Source of the DNA: Arthrobacter sp. ATA002 | GTDB lineage: Bacteria; Actinomycetota; Actinomycetes; Actinomycetales; Micrococcaceae | Direction of reading: 5' to 3' | Assembly: GCF_026898095.1 (NCBI RefSeq) | Contig: NZ_CP114015.1 | Span: 1,922,001 to 1,986,000 of the forward strand | DNA: 64,000 bases | Part shown: piece by piece, positions 12,206 through 23,448 of the stretch | Layout: every line of letters begins with the position of its first letter | How positions within the stretch are numbered: the stretch's first letter is position 1 | Made by a program: the position numbers and the translations under genes | Notes under the pieces: generated by a model | The model's database searches: none | The model's input: only the letters and a program-made list of their open reading frames with translations | Told to the model about the DNA's origin: nothing

Positions 12206-12910
12206 GTGAAAGATTCCCGGCTCTTAGTGCTCTTTGACCTGGACGGAACCCTGGTGGATCCGGCAGGCAGCATCACCGGCGGTATCAGTGCCGCCCTCGA
12301 AGCGTGCGGCCTGCCCGTGCCTGACGCAGCGGACCTGCAGCGGATGGTCGGACCGGCGCTTGTCACGTCGCTGCGGGAAATTGCCGGTGTGCCGGAAGGG
12401 CGCATCAGCGAGGTTGTGGCGCATTACCGTGCCGGGTACCGGGAAAGCGGAATGGCCGGCAGCCGGCCCTATCCGGGAGTCGCCGGGGCCGTGGAGGCGC
12501 TGCGCGCCGGCGGCGCCGCAGTGGCTGTTGCCACCCAGAAGCCGGAGCCGCTGGCCCGGGACCTGCTCCGGATGCAGGGGCTGGCCGGACTGTTTGACTC
12601 CGTTCACGGTTCGCCGGCCGACGAGCGGGCTGCCGCGGCCCTGGACGGGAAGGCCAGCATCATCCGAGCCGCGCTGGACCGGCACGCCGGACGCTATGAC
12701 CGTGCGGTGATGGTGGGGGACCGCCGGCATGACGTCGAAGGCGCCGCCGCCAACGGACTGGAATGCATCGGTGTTTCCTGGGGATTCGCCCCCGACGGCG
12801 AGCTTGCCGCTGCCGGCGCCGCCGCCGTCGCCGGCTCGGCCGGTGACCTGCTGACGGAGCTCGAACGCTTCCGGGCGCAGGAAAGGGACACCGCGCATGG
12901 GCGTCTATGA
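12206..12910 (+). CDS. HAD-family phosphatase (phosphoglycolate phosphatase-like)
   Basis: A haloacid-dehalogenase superfamily hydrolase of about 234 residues. Motif I is LFDLDGTLVDP with both catalytic aspartates, motif II lies in AVATQKPEPL (Thr), motif III is the lysine in DGKASIIRAAL and motif IV is VMVGDRRHDVEGAAAN. A small helical cap between motifs I and II places it in subfamily IA, near Gph/PgmB, acting on a small phosphorylated metabolite. I chose GTG 12206 directly before KDSRLLVLFDLDG; GTG 12188 is possible. Its last 14 bases overlap the next gene, implying a two-gene operon. Confidence 0.85.
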   Translation: MKDSRLLVLFDLDGTLVDPAGSITGGISAALEACGLPVPDAADLQRMVGPALVTSLREIAGVPEGRISEVVAHYRAGYRESGMAGSRPYPGVAGAVEALRAGGAAVAVATQKPEPLARDLLRMQGLAGLFDSVHGSPADERAAAALDGKASIIRAALDRHAGRYDRAVMVGDRRHDVEGAAANGLECIGVSWGFAPDGELAAAGAAAVAGSAGDLLTELERFRAQERDTAHGRL

Positions 12911-13565
12911 CCTGACGCGGGCGTCCACCCGGGGCCTCATCGCGGGCCTGTGCCGGCCCACTGTTATCGGCCTGGAGAACGTGCCCGCCACAGGTGCGTT
13001 CATCGTGGCCGCGAACCACCTCTCGTTCCTGGACAGCGTGCTCACGCAGGCGCTGATGCCGCGGCCGGTCGCGTTCTTCGCCAAGGCGGAGTACTTTACC
13101 GGCACCGGCGTCAAAGGCGCCGCCATGCGGACGTTTTTCGAAGGCGTGGGGTCCATTCCCGTGGAGCGCGGCCAGCAGGCGGCATCAGTGGCCGCGCTCA
13201 AGACCCTCCTGGACCGGCTGGAGCAGGGCAGCGGAATTGGCATCTACCCGGAAGGAACCCGCTCCCGCGACGGCCTGCTGTACCGCGGCCGGACCGGCGT
13301 CGGCTGGCTCGCCCTGACGTCCGGCGCGCCGGTGGTCCCGGTGGGGCTGATCGGCACCGGGAACCTGCAGCCGGCCGGCAGGAAGTGGATCAAGCCGCAG
13401 CACTTCACCATGAAGGTGGGGCGGCCGCTCTACTTCCAGAAAACCGGTCCGGACCACGCACTGCCGGCCCGCCGGCAGGCCACCGACCGGGTCATGGACG
13501 CCATTGCCGAGCTGTCGGGGCAGGAACGCTCCGGCAGCTACAACCAGAACAAGGCCGAAGGGTAG
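12897..13565 (+). CDS. 1-acyl-sn-glycerol-3-phosphate acyltransferase family protein
   Basis: A 222-residue PlsC-type acyltransferase that esterifies lysophosphatidic acid (or a related acceptor) in membrane phospholipid synthesis. The catalytic NHLSFLD (an N-H-x4-D motif) is at residue 38, the substrate-phosphate block FFEGVGSIPVERG near 78, EGTRSRDG near 118, and VVPVGLIGTG near 145. These are the four conserved blocks of the family in the right order. A weak N-terminal hydrophobic stretch suggests peripheral membrane attachment. It overlaps the HAD gene by 14 bases; the next gene, uvrC, begins 90 bp later. Confidence 0.9.
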   Translation: MGVYDLTRASTRGLIAGLCRPTVIGLENVPATGAFIVAANHLSFLDSVLTQALMPRPVAFFAKAEYFTGTGVKGAAMRTFFEGVGSIPVERGQQAASVAALKTLLDRLEQGSGIGIYPEGTRSRDGLLYRGRTGVGWLALTSGAPVVPVGLIGTGNLQPAGRKWIKPQHFTMKVGRPLYFQKTGPDHALPARRQATDRVMDAIAELSGQERSGSYNQNKAEG

Positions 13566-13655
13566 CGGCTGCCCGGCAGGCCGGCCGGTTCAGCGTCCGG
13601 CGAAAGCGGCGCGGGCCTGCGCAGCGGCGCCGCGCAGCGACCGTAGGATGGAAGA

Positions 13656-15672
13656 GTGGCAGATCCAGCAACATACCGGCCGAAGACGGGGGAGATCCCC
13701 ACCGCTCCCGGCGTTTACCGTTTCCGTGACGAGCACCGCCGGGTCATCTATGTCGGCAAGGCCAAAAATCTCCGGTCCCGCCTGAACTCCTACTTCGCCA
13801 ATCCGCGCGGCCTCATGCCTAAAACCCGGGCCATGGTGCACACCGCCGCCGGCGTGGAATGGACGGTGGTCGGCACCGAGCTGGAAGCCCTGCAGCTGGA
13901 ATACACCTGGATCAAGGAGTTCAACCCCCGGTTCAACATCATGTTCCGGGACGACAAGTCCTACCCCTACCTGGCCGTGACCATGGGGGAGAAGTACCCC
14001 CGCGCCCAGGTGATGCGCGGGGACCGGCGCAGGGACACCCGCTACTTCGGCCCGTTCTACCCGGCCAAGGCCATCCGGGAAACCCTGGACACCCTGCTGC
14101 GCGTCTTCCCGGTCCGCACCTGCAGCTCCGGGGTCTTCAAGCGCGCCGAACGCACCGGCCGCCCCTGCCTGCTGGGGTACATCGACAAGTGCTCCGCCCC
14201 CTGCGTGGGCCGGATCAGTCCGGAGGACCACCGGCAGCTGGCCGCCGAACTGTGCGACTTCATGGCCGGGGAGGGCAAGCGCTTCATCGGCACGCTCGAG
14301 AAGGAGATGCAGGCAGCCGTCGCCGAGCTGGACTATGAATCCGCTGCCCGGCTCCGTGACGACATCGCCGCCCTGCGCAAGGTCTTTGAACGCAACAACG
14401 TGGTGCTCAGCGAAGACACCGACGCCGACATTTTCGCCCTCGAGGAAGATGAGCTGGAAGCCTCGGCCCAGGTGTTCCACGTCCGCGCCGGACGCATCCG
14501 CGGCCAGCGCGGCTGGGTCGTCGAAAAGGTCGAAGACACGGACACCGCGGACCTGGTGGAACACCTGATCCAGCAGGTGTACGGCGAAGCCGGATCCACG
14601 GACCGCATTCCCCGCCAGGTGCTGGTCCCGGCGCTCCCGGCCAACGCGGAAGAACTGGGGCAGTGGCTCTCCGGGCTGCGCGGGGCCCATGTGGACCTCC
14701 GGGTGCCGCAGCGGGGGGACAAGAAAGCCCTGATGGAGACCGTCGCGCGCAACGCCGCCGACGCCCTGCGGCTGCACAAGAGCCGCCGGGCCGGCGACAT
14801 CACCACCCGCTCCGCCGCCCTCCAGGAACTGCAGGAGGCCCTCGACCTGCCCGTGGCGCTGCTGCGGATCGAGTGCTACGACATCTCCCATGTTTCCGGC
14901 ACCAACGTGGTGGCCTCCATGGTGGTGGCCGAGGACGGGCTCCCCAAAGTCGGACTACCGGAAGTTCTCGATCACCGGGGACGCCGCCCGCGACGACACC
15001 TCCGCCATGTACGACGTGATCTCCCGGCGCTTCCGCAACTACCTGGCCGAAAACGCCGATCCGGCGGCCGACCCCGCTGTCCGCCCGGAGGTTCCCGCGG
15101 AACTGCCCGCCGAACGCACCGGCACCGACGTCCAGCCGCTGACCGATACCCTGACCGCGGCTCCGCGCGCCAAGTTCGCCTATCCGCCCAACCTGGTCGT
15201 GGTCGACGGCGGCCAGCCCCAGGTAGCCGCAGCCTCCCGAGCCCTCGCGGACCTTGGCATCACCGACATCTACGTGGTGGGCCTGGCCAAGCGCCTGGAG
15301 GAAGTTTGGGTCCCGGACAGCGACTTCCCGGTGATCCTGCCGCGCGCCTCCGAAGCGCTTTTCCTGCTCCAGCGCATCCGGGACGAGGCGCACCGCTTTG
15401 CCATCACTTTCCACCGGCAAAAGCGGGCCAGGTCCATGACCGCTTCCCTGCTGGACGAGATTTCCGGCCTGGGACCGGCCAAGCGCGCGGCCCTGCTCAA
15501 GGAATTCGGCTCCGTCAAAAAGCTGCGGAATGCCTCCGTGGAGGAACTGCAGCGGGTCCCGGGCATCGGGCCGGCCCTCGCGGCGTCGGTCCACGCCCAG
15601 CTGGCGGAAAAGGGCGGGCAGCCCGCTGCCCCCGCCGTCAACATGACCACCGGCGAAATCATGGAAACTTAG
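13656..15672 (+). CDS. uvrC: UvrABC system protein C, excinuclease (frameshifted in this sequence)
   Basis: The nuclease that cuts on both sides of a lesion in nucleotide excision repair. The N-terminal GIY-YIG domain shows APGVYRFRD and [14 protein letters not shown]; a UVR motif ([17 protein letters not shown]) follows near residue 220; the RNase H-like C-terminal nuclease has [11 protein letters not shown] and VVVDGGQPQ; a helix-hairpin-helix pair [11 protein letters not shown] and [12 protein letters not shown] ends the protein. The frame changes at about 14945-14950 ([12 protein letters not shown]). The change is +1, fitting loss of two bases from AAGAAG or gain of one. Because the broken frame has no stop, it reads through into rapZ, a spurious fusion. 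GTG start. Confidence 0.92.
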
Positions 15673-15818
15673 CTAGGCTGGGTAATCGGCTTCTTCCCCT
15701 GCAGCCGCTGGCCTGCGCAGCATGCCCGGCACCGCTGCGCAGTAATTCACGGCAGAACACACCGGCGCGGGCCGCAGTGCCCGGCGCCGGACAAGACCCT
15801 AAGGATGGGACGACGGAC

Positions 15819-16718
15819 ATGAAGGAACAGGACGCGCTGACCCCGGTCAAGCCCGCCGAGTCGGAGCTGCTGGTGGTCACCGGCATGTCCGGCGCCGGAC
15901 GCAGCACGGCCGCCAATGCCCTCGAAGACCACGGCTGGTACGTGGTGGAGAACCTGCCGCCCATGATGCTGGGCACCCTGACCGAGCTGGTGTCCCGGAT
16001 GCCGCATTCCATCCCCCGGCTGGCGGTGGTCATCGACGTCCGCAGCAAGGAGCTCTTCCAGGACATCAGGGAGGCACTGAGCGGACTCCGGTCGGCCGGC
16101 GTTTCCTACCGGCTGCTGTTCCTGGACGCCGAGGATGAAACCCTGGTGCGCCGCTTTGAGCAGGGTCGGCGTCCCCACCCGTTGCAGGAGGACGGCAGCA
16201 TCCTGGACGGCATCGCCGCTGAGCGGGACGTGCTGAAGGAACTGCGCGCGTCCTCCGACGTCGTCGTGGATACGTCCAAACTGAACGTGCATGCGCTGGC
16301 AACCACGATCACGGAACTTTTCACCGAATCCGGTCCGATCGTGCTTCGGCTCAACGTGATGAGCTTCGGGTTCAAGTACGGGCTGCCCGTGGACGCGAAC
16401 TACGTGGCCGACGTCCGCTTCATTCCCAACCCGCACTGGGTGCCGCAGCTGCGCCCGCACACCGGACTGGATGAGGACGTGAAGGACTACGTCCTCGACG
16501 CGCACGGGACCCGCGACTTCCTGGACCGGTATGTCGACGCCCTGGAGCCGGTGATTGACGGCTACCGGCGCGAAAACAAGCACTACGCCACCATCGCCGT
16601 CGGCTGCACCGGCGGCAAGCACCGCTCCGTGGCCGTGACCGAGGAACTGTCCAAGCGCCTGGCGCAGCTGCCGCATGTGACGGTCAGCGCGCACCACCGT
16701 GACCTTGGGCGCGAATAG
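15819..16718 (+). CDS. rapZ: RNase adapter protein RapZ (nucleotide-binding)
   Basis: A P-loop protein of 299 residues. Walker A is GMSGAGRST (with Arg in place of the usual Lys, as is common in actinobacterial members), Walker B-like [10 protein letters not shown], a [19 protein letters not shown] block, and the C-terminal motif [10 protein letters not shown] that binds a small ligand in E. coli RapZ. In enterobacteria RapZ binds GlmY/GlmZ RNAs with RNase E; in actinobacteria this neighbourhood is conserved but the role is less clear. The ATG follows AAGGATGGGACGACGG. It abuts yvcK with no gap. The frame is intact; an apparent fusion to uvrC comes only from the uvrC frameshift. Confidence 0.93.
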   Translation: MKEQDALTPVKPAESELLVVTGMSGAGRSTAANALEDHGWYVVENLPPMMLGTLTELVSRMPHSIPRLAVVIDVRSKELFQDIREALSGLRSAGVSYRLLFLDAEDETLVRRFEQGRRPHPLQEDGSILDGIAAERDVLKELRASSDVVVDTSKLNVHALATTITELFTESGPIVLRLNVMSFGFKYGLPVDANYVADVRFIPNPHWVPQLRPHTGLDEDVKDYVLDAHGTRDFLDRYVDALEPVIDGYRRENKHYATIAVGCTGGKHRSVAVTEELSKRLAQLPHVTVSAHHRDLGRE

Positions 16719-17747
16719 ATGACGTTTTTGACCGGCCCGCTCCCTCTGATTCCGCAGACCGGAACGGCCCGCGAGGCCGGAGGCAGCGACGGCTCGCCGG
16801 CGGTGGTGGCGCTGGGCGGCGGGCACGGCCTGTCCGCGTCGCTGTCCGCCCTCCGCCTGCTGACCACAGACCTGACCGCCGTGGTCACGGTGGCCGACGA
16901 CGGCGGTTCCTCCGGCCGGCTGCGCCACGAACTGGACGTGCTTCCGCCCGGCGACCTGCGCATGGCGCTGGCCGCCCTGTGTGACGACACCGACTGGGGC
17001 CGGACCTGGCGCGACGTCATGCAGCACCGCTTCCAATCCCGTCCCGGCGTCCGCGGATCGCTGGACAACCATGCCCTGGGCAACCTGCTGATCGTGACCC
17101 TGTGGGAGCTGCTGGGCGATCCCGTGGCCGGCCTGCAGTGGGCGGGGGCGCTGCTCGGCGCCCGCGGCCAGGTCCTTCCCATGTCCACCCGGCCGCTGAC
17201 CATTGAAGGCGACGTGCTGCGGCGGTCCGAAGCGGGCGAGCATCTGGAACTGGTGACCGGGCAGGCACGGCTGGCCACAGCCGGAGCGCGGGGAAAGGTC
17301 GCCGAAGTCCGGCTGACGCCCGCGGATGCCCCGGCCTGCCCGGAAGCGCTCACCGCCATTGAACGGGCTGACTGGGTTATTTTGGGCCCCGGCTCCTGGT
17401 ATACCTCCGTGCTGCCGCACCTGATGCTGCCGGAACTGCGGTCCGCCCTTTCCCGGACGAAGGCCAAGCGGTGCCTGACCATGAACCTGAGCAATGAAAC
17501 CAAGGAAACTGCGGGAATGTCCGCGCTTGACCATTTGGCCGAGGTCAGGCGGTACGCACCCGGACTGCGGGTCGACGCCGTGCTTGCGGATCCGGCCGTC
17601 ATTGAAGACCCCGGCGCCTTCAGCGATGCCGTGGCCGCGATGGGCGGGCGGGCCGTCTTCGGTAAGGTGGGGGCAGCGTCAGGGCGGCCGATCCATGATC
17701 CGCTGCGCCTGGCCACTGCCTACCACGATATGTTTGGGGAGAACTAG
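16719..17747 (+). CDS. yvcK: YvcK/CofD-like gluconeogenesis factor
   Basis: A 342-residue member of the YvcK (CofD-like) family, a UDP-sugar-binding regulator needed for growth on gluconeogenic carbon and for peptidoglycan synthesis in Bacillus and mycobacteria (CuvA). Typical motifs are [47 protein letters not shown], and [15 protein letters not shown]. The ATG directly follows the rapZ stop, and whiA starts 10 bases after its own stop, so rapZ-yvcK-whiA is one operon, the standard arrangement in Gram-positives. Confidence 0.93.
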   Translation: MTFLTGPLPLIPQTGTAREAGGSDGSPAVVALGGGHGLSASLSALRLLTTDLTAVVTVADDGGSSGRLRHELDVLPPGDLRMALAALCDDTDWGRTWRDVMQHRFQSRPGVRGSLDNHALGNLLIVTLWELLGDPVAGLQWAGALLGARGQVLPMSTRPLTIEGDVLRRSEAGEHLELVTGQARLATAGARGKVAEVRLTPADAPACPEALTAIERADWVILGPGSWYTSVLPHLMLPELRSALSRTKAKRCLTMNLSNETKETAGMSALDHLAEVRRYAPGLRVDAVLADPAVIEDPGAFSDAVAAMGGRAVFGKVGAASGRPIHDPLRLATAYHDMFGEN

Positions 17748-17757
17748 GAGTGTATTT

Positions 17758-18738
17758 GTGGCGTTGACCGCAGCAGTAAAAGAGGAACTTTCACGGCTTG
17801 ATGTGAAAAAGTCCTCCGTCCGCAAAGCGGAAGTATCGGCATTGCTGCGATTTGCCGGAGGACTGCACATTATTTCCGGCCGCATCGTGATCGAAGCTGA
17901 AGTGGATCTGGCATCCACGGCGCGCCGGCTCCGCGCCGCCATCGCCGAAGTGTACGGCCACGCCTCGGACATCATCGTGGTATCCGGGGGAGGCCTGCGG
18001 CGGGGCAACCGGTACGTGGTGCGGGTCGTTAAGGACGGCGAGTCACTGGCCCGCCAAACGGGGCTGCTGGATGCACGGGGGCGTCCCGTGCGCGGCCTGC
18101 CGTCCGTGGTGGTGAACGGTTCAGCCGCCGACGCCGAGGCCGTGTGGCGCGGCGCTTTCCTGGCCCACGGGTCACTGACGGAGCCCGGCCGGTCCTCTTC
18201 GCTGGAAGTGACCTGCCCCGGCCCGGAAGCAGCCCTCGCGCTGGTGGGCGCAGCCCGCCGGATCGGCATCGCCGCCAAGGCCCGCGAAGTGCGGGGCATC
18301 GACCGCGTTGTTATTCGTGACGGCGACACCATTGCCGCGCTCCTCACGCGCATGGGCGCCCACGATGCCCTGATGGTCTGGGAAGAACGGCGCATGCGCA
18401 AGGAGGTGCGGGCCACGGCCAACCGGCTTGCCAACTTCGACGACGCCAATCTTCGCCGGTCGGCCCAGGCCGCGGTTGCCGCCGGTGCCCGGGTGGACCG
18501 GGCCCTGGACATTCTGGGCGACGACGTGCCGGAGCACCTGCGGTACGCCGGCGAGCTGCGCGTGGCCCACAAACAGGCCAGTCTTGACGAGCTCGGACAC
18601 CTCGCGGAACCGCCCATGACCAAGGACGCCATTGCCGGCCGCATCCGCCGCCTCCTGGCCATGGCGGACAAGCGCGCGGCCGAGCTGGGGATCCCCGGCA
18701 CTGAGGCCAATGTGACTCCTGAGATGCTTGACGAGTAG
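17758..18738 (+). CDS. whiA: WhiA, sporulation/cell-division DNA-binding regulator
   Basis: A 326-residue protein with an N-terminal LAGLIDADG-derived domain ([31 protein letters not shown]) and a C-terminal helix-turn-helix ([25 protein letters not shown]). In Streptomyces, WhiA partners WhiB to switch on division genes; in non-sporulating relatives it affects division and chromosome segregation. The protein starts [16 protein letters not shown] from a GTG at 17758 preceded by CTAGGAG. It is the last gene of rapZ-yvcK-whiA. The LAGLIDADG part has no obvious catalytic acidic pair, as expected. Confidence 0.95.
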   Translation: MALTAAVKEELSRLDVKKSSVRKAEVSALLRFAGGLHIISGRIVIEAEVDLASTARRLRAAIAEVYGHASDIIVVSGGGLRRGNRYVVRVVKDGESLARQTGLLDARGRPVRGLPSVVVNGSAADAEAVWRGAFLAHGSLTEPGRSSSLEVTCPGPEAALALVGAARRIGIAAKAREVRGIDRVVIRDGDTIAALLTRMGAHDALMVWEERRMRKEVRATANRLANFDDANLRRSAQAAVAAGARVDRALDILGDDVPEHLRYAGELRVAHKQASLDELGHLAEPPMTKDAIAGRIRRLLAMADKRAAELGIPGTEANVTPEMLDE

Positions 18739-18855
18739 CGTGGAAGCATAGGATGGACTAAGCATGCTGCCGTTTTGGCGGCACTTGTGTTTCCGGGCGG
18801 AATGCCGTCCGGATAACCGATCCGCCCTAGTTTCCGACTCTTACAGGAGGATTTT

Positions 18856-19481
18856 GTGAACGAGTACACACTGCCGGAACTGCCGTACGACTACGCGGCA
18901 CTCGAGCCGAACATCTCGGCCCGCATCATGGAGCTGCACCACGACAAGCACCACGCAACGTATGTTGCCGGTGCCAACACGGCGCTGGCGCAGATGGCCG
19001 AAGCCCGGGAAAAGGGCGACTTCGCCACCATTCCGAAGCTGTCCAAGGATCTGGCGTTCCACGTTGGCGGCCACGTCAACCACAGCATTTTCTGGAACAA
19101 CCTTTCCCCGAAGGCGGCGACAAGCCGGTTGGCGAGCTTGCTGCAGCCATCGACGACTTCTTCGGTTCCTTCGATGCGTTCCGCGGCCAGTTCACCGCCG
19201 CGGCCACGTCGCTGCAGGGCTCCGGCTGGGCACTCCTGGCCTACGAGCCGCTGGGAAAGAACCTTGTTATCGAGCAGCTGTACGACCAGCAGGGCAACGT
19301 CCCCGTTGGCACCATTCCGCTGCTGATGCTGGACATGTGGGAGCACGCCTTCTACCTGGACTACGTCAACGTGAAGGCTGACTACGTCAAGGCCTTCTGG
19401 AACATCGTCAACTGGGCCGATGTGGCCACCCGCTTCGAGGCTGCCCGCACCGGCGCCCACACGCTGGTGCTCCCGGCCTAA
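18856..19481 (+). CDS. sodA: Superoxide dismutase, Mn/Fe type (frameshifted in this sequence)
   Basis: Dismutates superoxide to peroxide and oxygen. The N-terminal half shows [13 protein letters not shown] and [17 protein letters not shown] with the first two metal histidines. After a break at 19111-19118 (AAGGCGG, one base missing) the sense continues in the next frame with [25 protein letters not shown], and the metal-binding [12 protein letters not shown]. About 209 residues after repair, full length for the family. The GTG start at 18856 follows ACAGGAGG, a strong ribosome site. It lies between whiA and gap, a common place in Micrococcaceae. Metal choice is not certain from motifs alone. 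Confidence 0.92.
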
Positions 19482-19587
19482 TCGGGTTCACGGGGTCAAA
19501 ATCGGCGCCGTGCCGGTACCCCGGACAGGTCCAGCGCGTAAGATGAGTGCGAGGGTCCCCGCCGGGCCGCAAGGCCTGCCGGGGCTT

Positions 19588-19626
19588 CCGGCCCGGCCGG
19601 CCAACGTTGTTTGCCGGCCGGGCCGG
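19588..19626. other. Strong GC hairpin in the sodA-gap spacer
   Basis: A perfect 14-bp stem pairs 19588-19601 (CCGGCCCGGCCGGC) with 19613-19626 around the loop CAACGTTGTTT. No T tract follows, so it is not a classic intrinsic terminator. It could end sodA transcription through another mechanism, or form part of a structured gap leader, whose start codon is 98 bp further on. The spacer from 19482 to 19724 holds nothing else that I recognise. Confidence 0.5.
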
Positions 19627-19670
19627 GACCAGTCCCGGCACCACCAATCCCTGTCAGACCAGTGGCCTGA

Positions 19671-20729
<1,059 letters not shown>

Positions 20730-20791
20730 CGGCCGGCACCGCACCACCTCCCCCAAAGCCCCCAATGCCCGCAAGGGACGTAAAGGTAGAC

Positions 20792-22017
20792 ATGACAGTC
20801 AAGACACTCGAGGAACTGATCAGCGACGGCGTCGACGGCCGGTATGTGCTGGTCCGCTCGGATTTGAACGTGCCGCTGGACAACGGCCGGGTGGCCGATG
20901 ACGGGCGTATCCGCGCGTCCATCCCGACGATCGGGAAACTGGTGGAGCACGGGGCCAAGGTGATCGTCATGGCGCACCTGGGCCGGCCGAAGGGAACGCC
21001 GGACGAAAAGTACTCCCTGCGCCCGGCAGCGGACCGGCTGGACGAGCTCGCGCCGTTCGCGGTCGAGTTCGCCGAAGACGTGGTGGGTGAAAGCGCGCAT
21101 GAGCTGGCATCCTCGCTGGCCGCCGGTTCCGTCCTGGTGCTGCAGAACATTCGGTTCGATCCGCGGGAAACGTCCAAGGACGACGCCGAACGCCTGGCGC
21201 TGGCGCGTGAACTGGCCGGCCTGACCGGAAACAGCGGGGCCTACGTGGACGACGCGTTCGGTGCGGTGCACCGCCGGCACGCCAGCGTGTACGACATCGC
21301 CGAGATCCTGCCGGCCTACCAGGGCGATCTGGTGCACACCGAGGTGAAGGTGCTCAAGCGGCTGACCGAGAATCCCGAGCAGCCCTATGTGGTGGTCCTC
21401 GGCGGCTCGAAAGTCAGCGACAAGCTGGCCGTGATCGAAAACCTCATGGACCGCGCCGACTACCTCCTGGTGGGCGGCGGCATGGTGTACACCTTCCTCG
21501 CCGCGCAGGGATGCAAGGTGGGGGCTTCGCTGCTGGAATCCGACCAGATCGAGAACGTCAAGGGCTACCTCAGCCGTGCGAAGGAGATGGGCTGCGAGTT
21601 CGTGCTGCCGACCGACATCGTGGTTGCCGACGCGTTCGCCGCCGATGCCGACGTTGATGTGGTTCCTGCGGATTCCATGGAGAACAGCCGCTTCGGCGTG
21701 TCGGGCATCGGGCTGGACATCGGCCCTGATTCCGCAGCCGCCTTCGCGGAGAAAATCGGATCCGGCAAAACGATCTTCTGGAACGGGCCCATGGGCGTGT
21801 TCGAATTTGACGCGTTCGCCAACGGCACCCGCACGGTCGCTCAGGCGCTGAAGGACTCCGCCGGCTTCTCCGTGGTTGGCGGCGGCGACTCCGCCGCTGC
21901 CGTCCGGAAGCTTGGTTTCAGCGACAGCGACTTCGGCCATATTTCCACCGGCGGCGGCGCTTCCTGGAATACCTCGAAGGCAAGAAACTTCCGGGGCTGA
22001 CCGTCCTGGACCAGTAA
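20792..22017 (+). CDS. pgk: Phosphoglycerate kinase (frameshift near the 3' end)
   Basis: Transfers phosphate from 1,3-bisphosphoglycerate to ADP. Motifs: [30 protein letters not shown]-type [50 protein letters not shown] and [12 protein letters not shown]. The ending should read [20 protein letters not shown], but a base is missing at 21961-21966 (GCTTCCTGG), so the uncorrected frame ends early at 22000 with an out-of-frame tail. The corrected stop is at 22015-22017. About 408 residues. The ATG at 20792 follows gap by 62 bp. Confidence 0.95.
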
Positions 22018-22125
22018 CACCGGGATGCGGGCCTGCTGCCGAACGGCGGCGGGCCCGCACTTCCATGTCCGCTCTTCCCGCCCGGACACACCAACCATCC
22101 CTATAGCCACAAAGAAACCGGAGCG

Positions 22126-22942
22126 ATGATGACCACCTCGACCAACGGCAAGTTTGACCGGACACCCCTGATCGCGGGCAACTGGAAGATGAACATGGAC
22201 CACGTCCAGGGCATCACCCTGCTGCAAAAGCTGGCGTGGACGTTGAAGGACGCCCAGCACGACTACAACCGGGTGGAGGCAGCGGTCTTCCCTCCTTCAC
22301 CGACCTGCGCAGCGTGCAGACCCTGGTGCGGGGCGACAAGCTTGACCTCGAATACGGCGCGCAGGACCTCTCACCGGAGGACTCGGCGCCTACACCGGCG
22401 ACATTTCCGGTGCCTTCCTGTCCAAGCTTGGCTGCAAGTACGTCCTGGTGGGCCACAGCGAGCGGCGCACCGTCCACGGTGAAACCGATGAAATGCTGAA
22501 CAAAAAGCTGAAGGCTGCCTACCGCAACAACCTTGTGCCGGTGCTGTGCGTGGGGGAGGGCCTGGTGGTGCGCCAGGCCGGCCGGCATGTGGACCACACC
22601 CTGGAGCAGGTGCGCAGGGACCTCGAGGGGCTCGACGCCGAGCAGGTATCGGCCCTCGTCATCGCGTACGAGCCCATCTGGGCCATCGGCACCGGTGAGG
22701 TTGCCGGCCCCGGCGATGCCCAGGAAATGTGCGCAGCCATCCGCAGCGAAATCGCGGATCTGTACGACGGCGCCGTTGCCGCCAAGACGCGGCTGCTCTA
22801 CGGAGGATCGGTGAAGGCAGCGAATGCGGCGAGCATTCTGAAGCAGCGCGACGTCGACGGCGTGCTGGTGGGCGGTGCCAGTTTGGATGTGGCCGAGTTT
22901 GCTAATATTGTCAGGTTCGAACAACACCTGGTGACCGACTGA
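22126..22942 (+). CDS. tpiA: Triose-phosphate isomerase (two frameshifts in this sequence)
   Basis: Interconverts dihydroxyacetone phosphate and glyceraldehyde 3-phosphate. It starts with [14 protein letters not shown], carrying the catalytic asparagine and lysine. The reading frame breaks at 22289-22296 ([16 protein letters not shown]) and again at 22384-22387 ([17 protein letters not shown]). Both are repaired by one added base. The last part holds the catalytic histidine (VLVGHSERR), the catalytic glutamate ([12 protein letters not shown]) and the phosphate loop [12 protein letters not shown]. About 272 residues after repair. An ATGATG start allows 22126 or 22129. Confidence 0.95.
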
Positions 22943-23004
22943 TTGCAGCTGACCTGCACCGCAGCGCACGTCTCCAATCCATGAGTCACCCCGAAAGGCC
23001 GTAA

Positions 23005-23448
23005 GTGGAAATTCTGAAGATTATCCTGCTGGTTCTTCTCGCCATCACCAGCCTGCTGCTGACGCTGCTCATCCTGCTCCACAAGGGGCGCGGGGGCGGC
23101 ATGTCGGACATGTTCGGCGGCGGCATGACCAGCAGCATGGGGTCCTCCGGGGTTGCGGAAAAGAACCTGAACCGTTTCACCGTGATGCTCGGACTCTCCT
23201 GGGGTGCCGTGATCATTGCCCTGGGCCTGATCCAGCGTTTTTCCGGCGAAGCCTGGTTCGGCAGCAAGCGCCCCGCGGCGCAGAAGCCTGAGGGCCTGCT
23301 GCAGCCCGGTGAGGCGGCTGCAGCGGGCCATCCACGTCAAAGCCCCGGTGATCCCTGCGGATCACCGGGGCTTCCGTTGCCCGGGGCGGGGGCGCGGCTA
23401 CTCGTCCCCGCCGGGCCCGGACCCCTCGGGGTCCAGGAGACGCTCTGA
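23005..23448 (+). CDS. secG: Preprotein translocase subunit SecG (3' end probably frameshifted)
   Basis: Small membrane subunit of the SecYEG channel. Two hydrophobic segments (residues 2-24, IILLVLLAITSLLLTLLILL, and 53-72, FTVMLGLSWGAVIIALGLIQ) flank the conserved loop KGRGGGMSDMFGGGM. The visible frame runs 147 residues to 23448, through a terminator and into the 3' end of pgl, which is far longer than the usual 75-90 residues. One lost base near 23290-23305 would instead end the gene at the TGA at 23310-23312, just before that terminator, so I think the true end is there. GTG start. Confidence 0.85.
   Translation: MEILKIILLVLLAITSLLLTLLILLHKGRGGGMSDMFGGGMTSSMGSSGVAEKNLNRFTVMLGLSWGAVIIALGLIQRFSGEAWFGSKRPAAQKPEGLLQPGEAAAAGHPRQSPGDPCGSPGLPLPGAGARLLVPAGPGPLGVQETL
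23340..23373. terminator. Bidirectional terminator between secG and pgl
   Basis: A perfect 15-bp stem: 23340-23354 (AAGCCCCGGTGATCC) pairs with 23359-23373 around a CTGC loop. It lies between converging secG and pgl and can stop both. The flanks are AT-poor, so the U tract is weak on either strand. Confidence 0.75.

Noticed and set aside
15673-15818. A small gene between uvrC and rapZ
   Set aside because: No start with ribosome site and no conserved peptide; it is an ordinary 146-bp spacer.
13656-16718. A uvrC-RapZ fusion protein
   Set aside because: The fused reading depends on one frame error; both genes have complete separate ends and starts.
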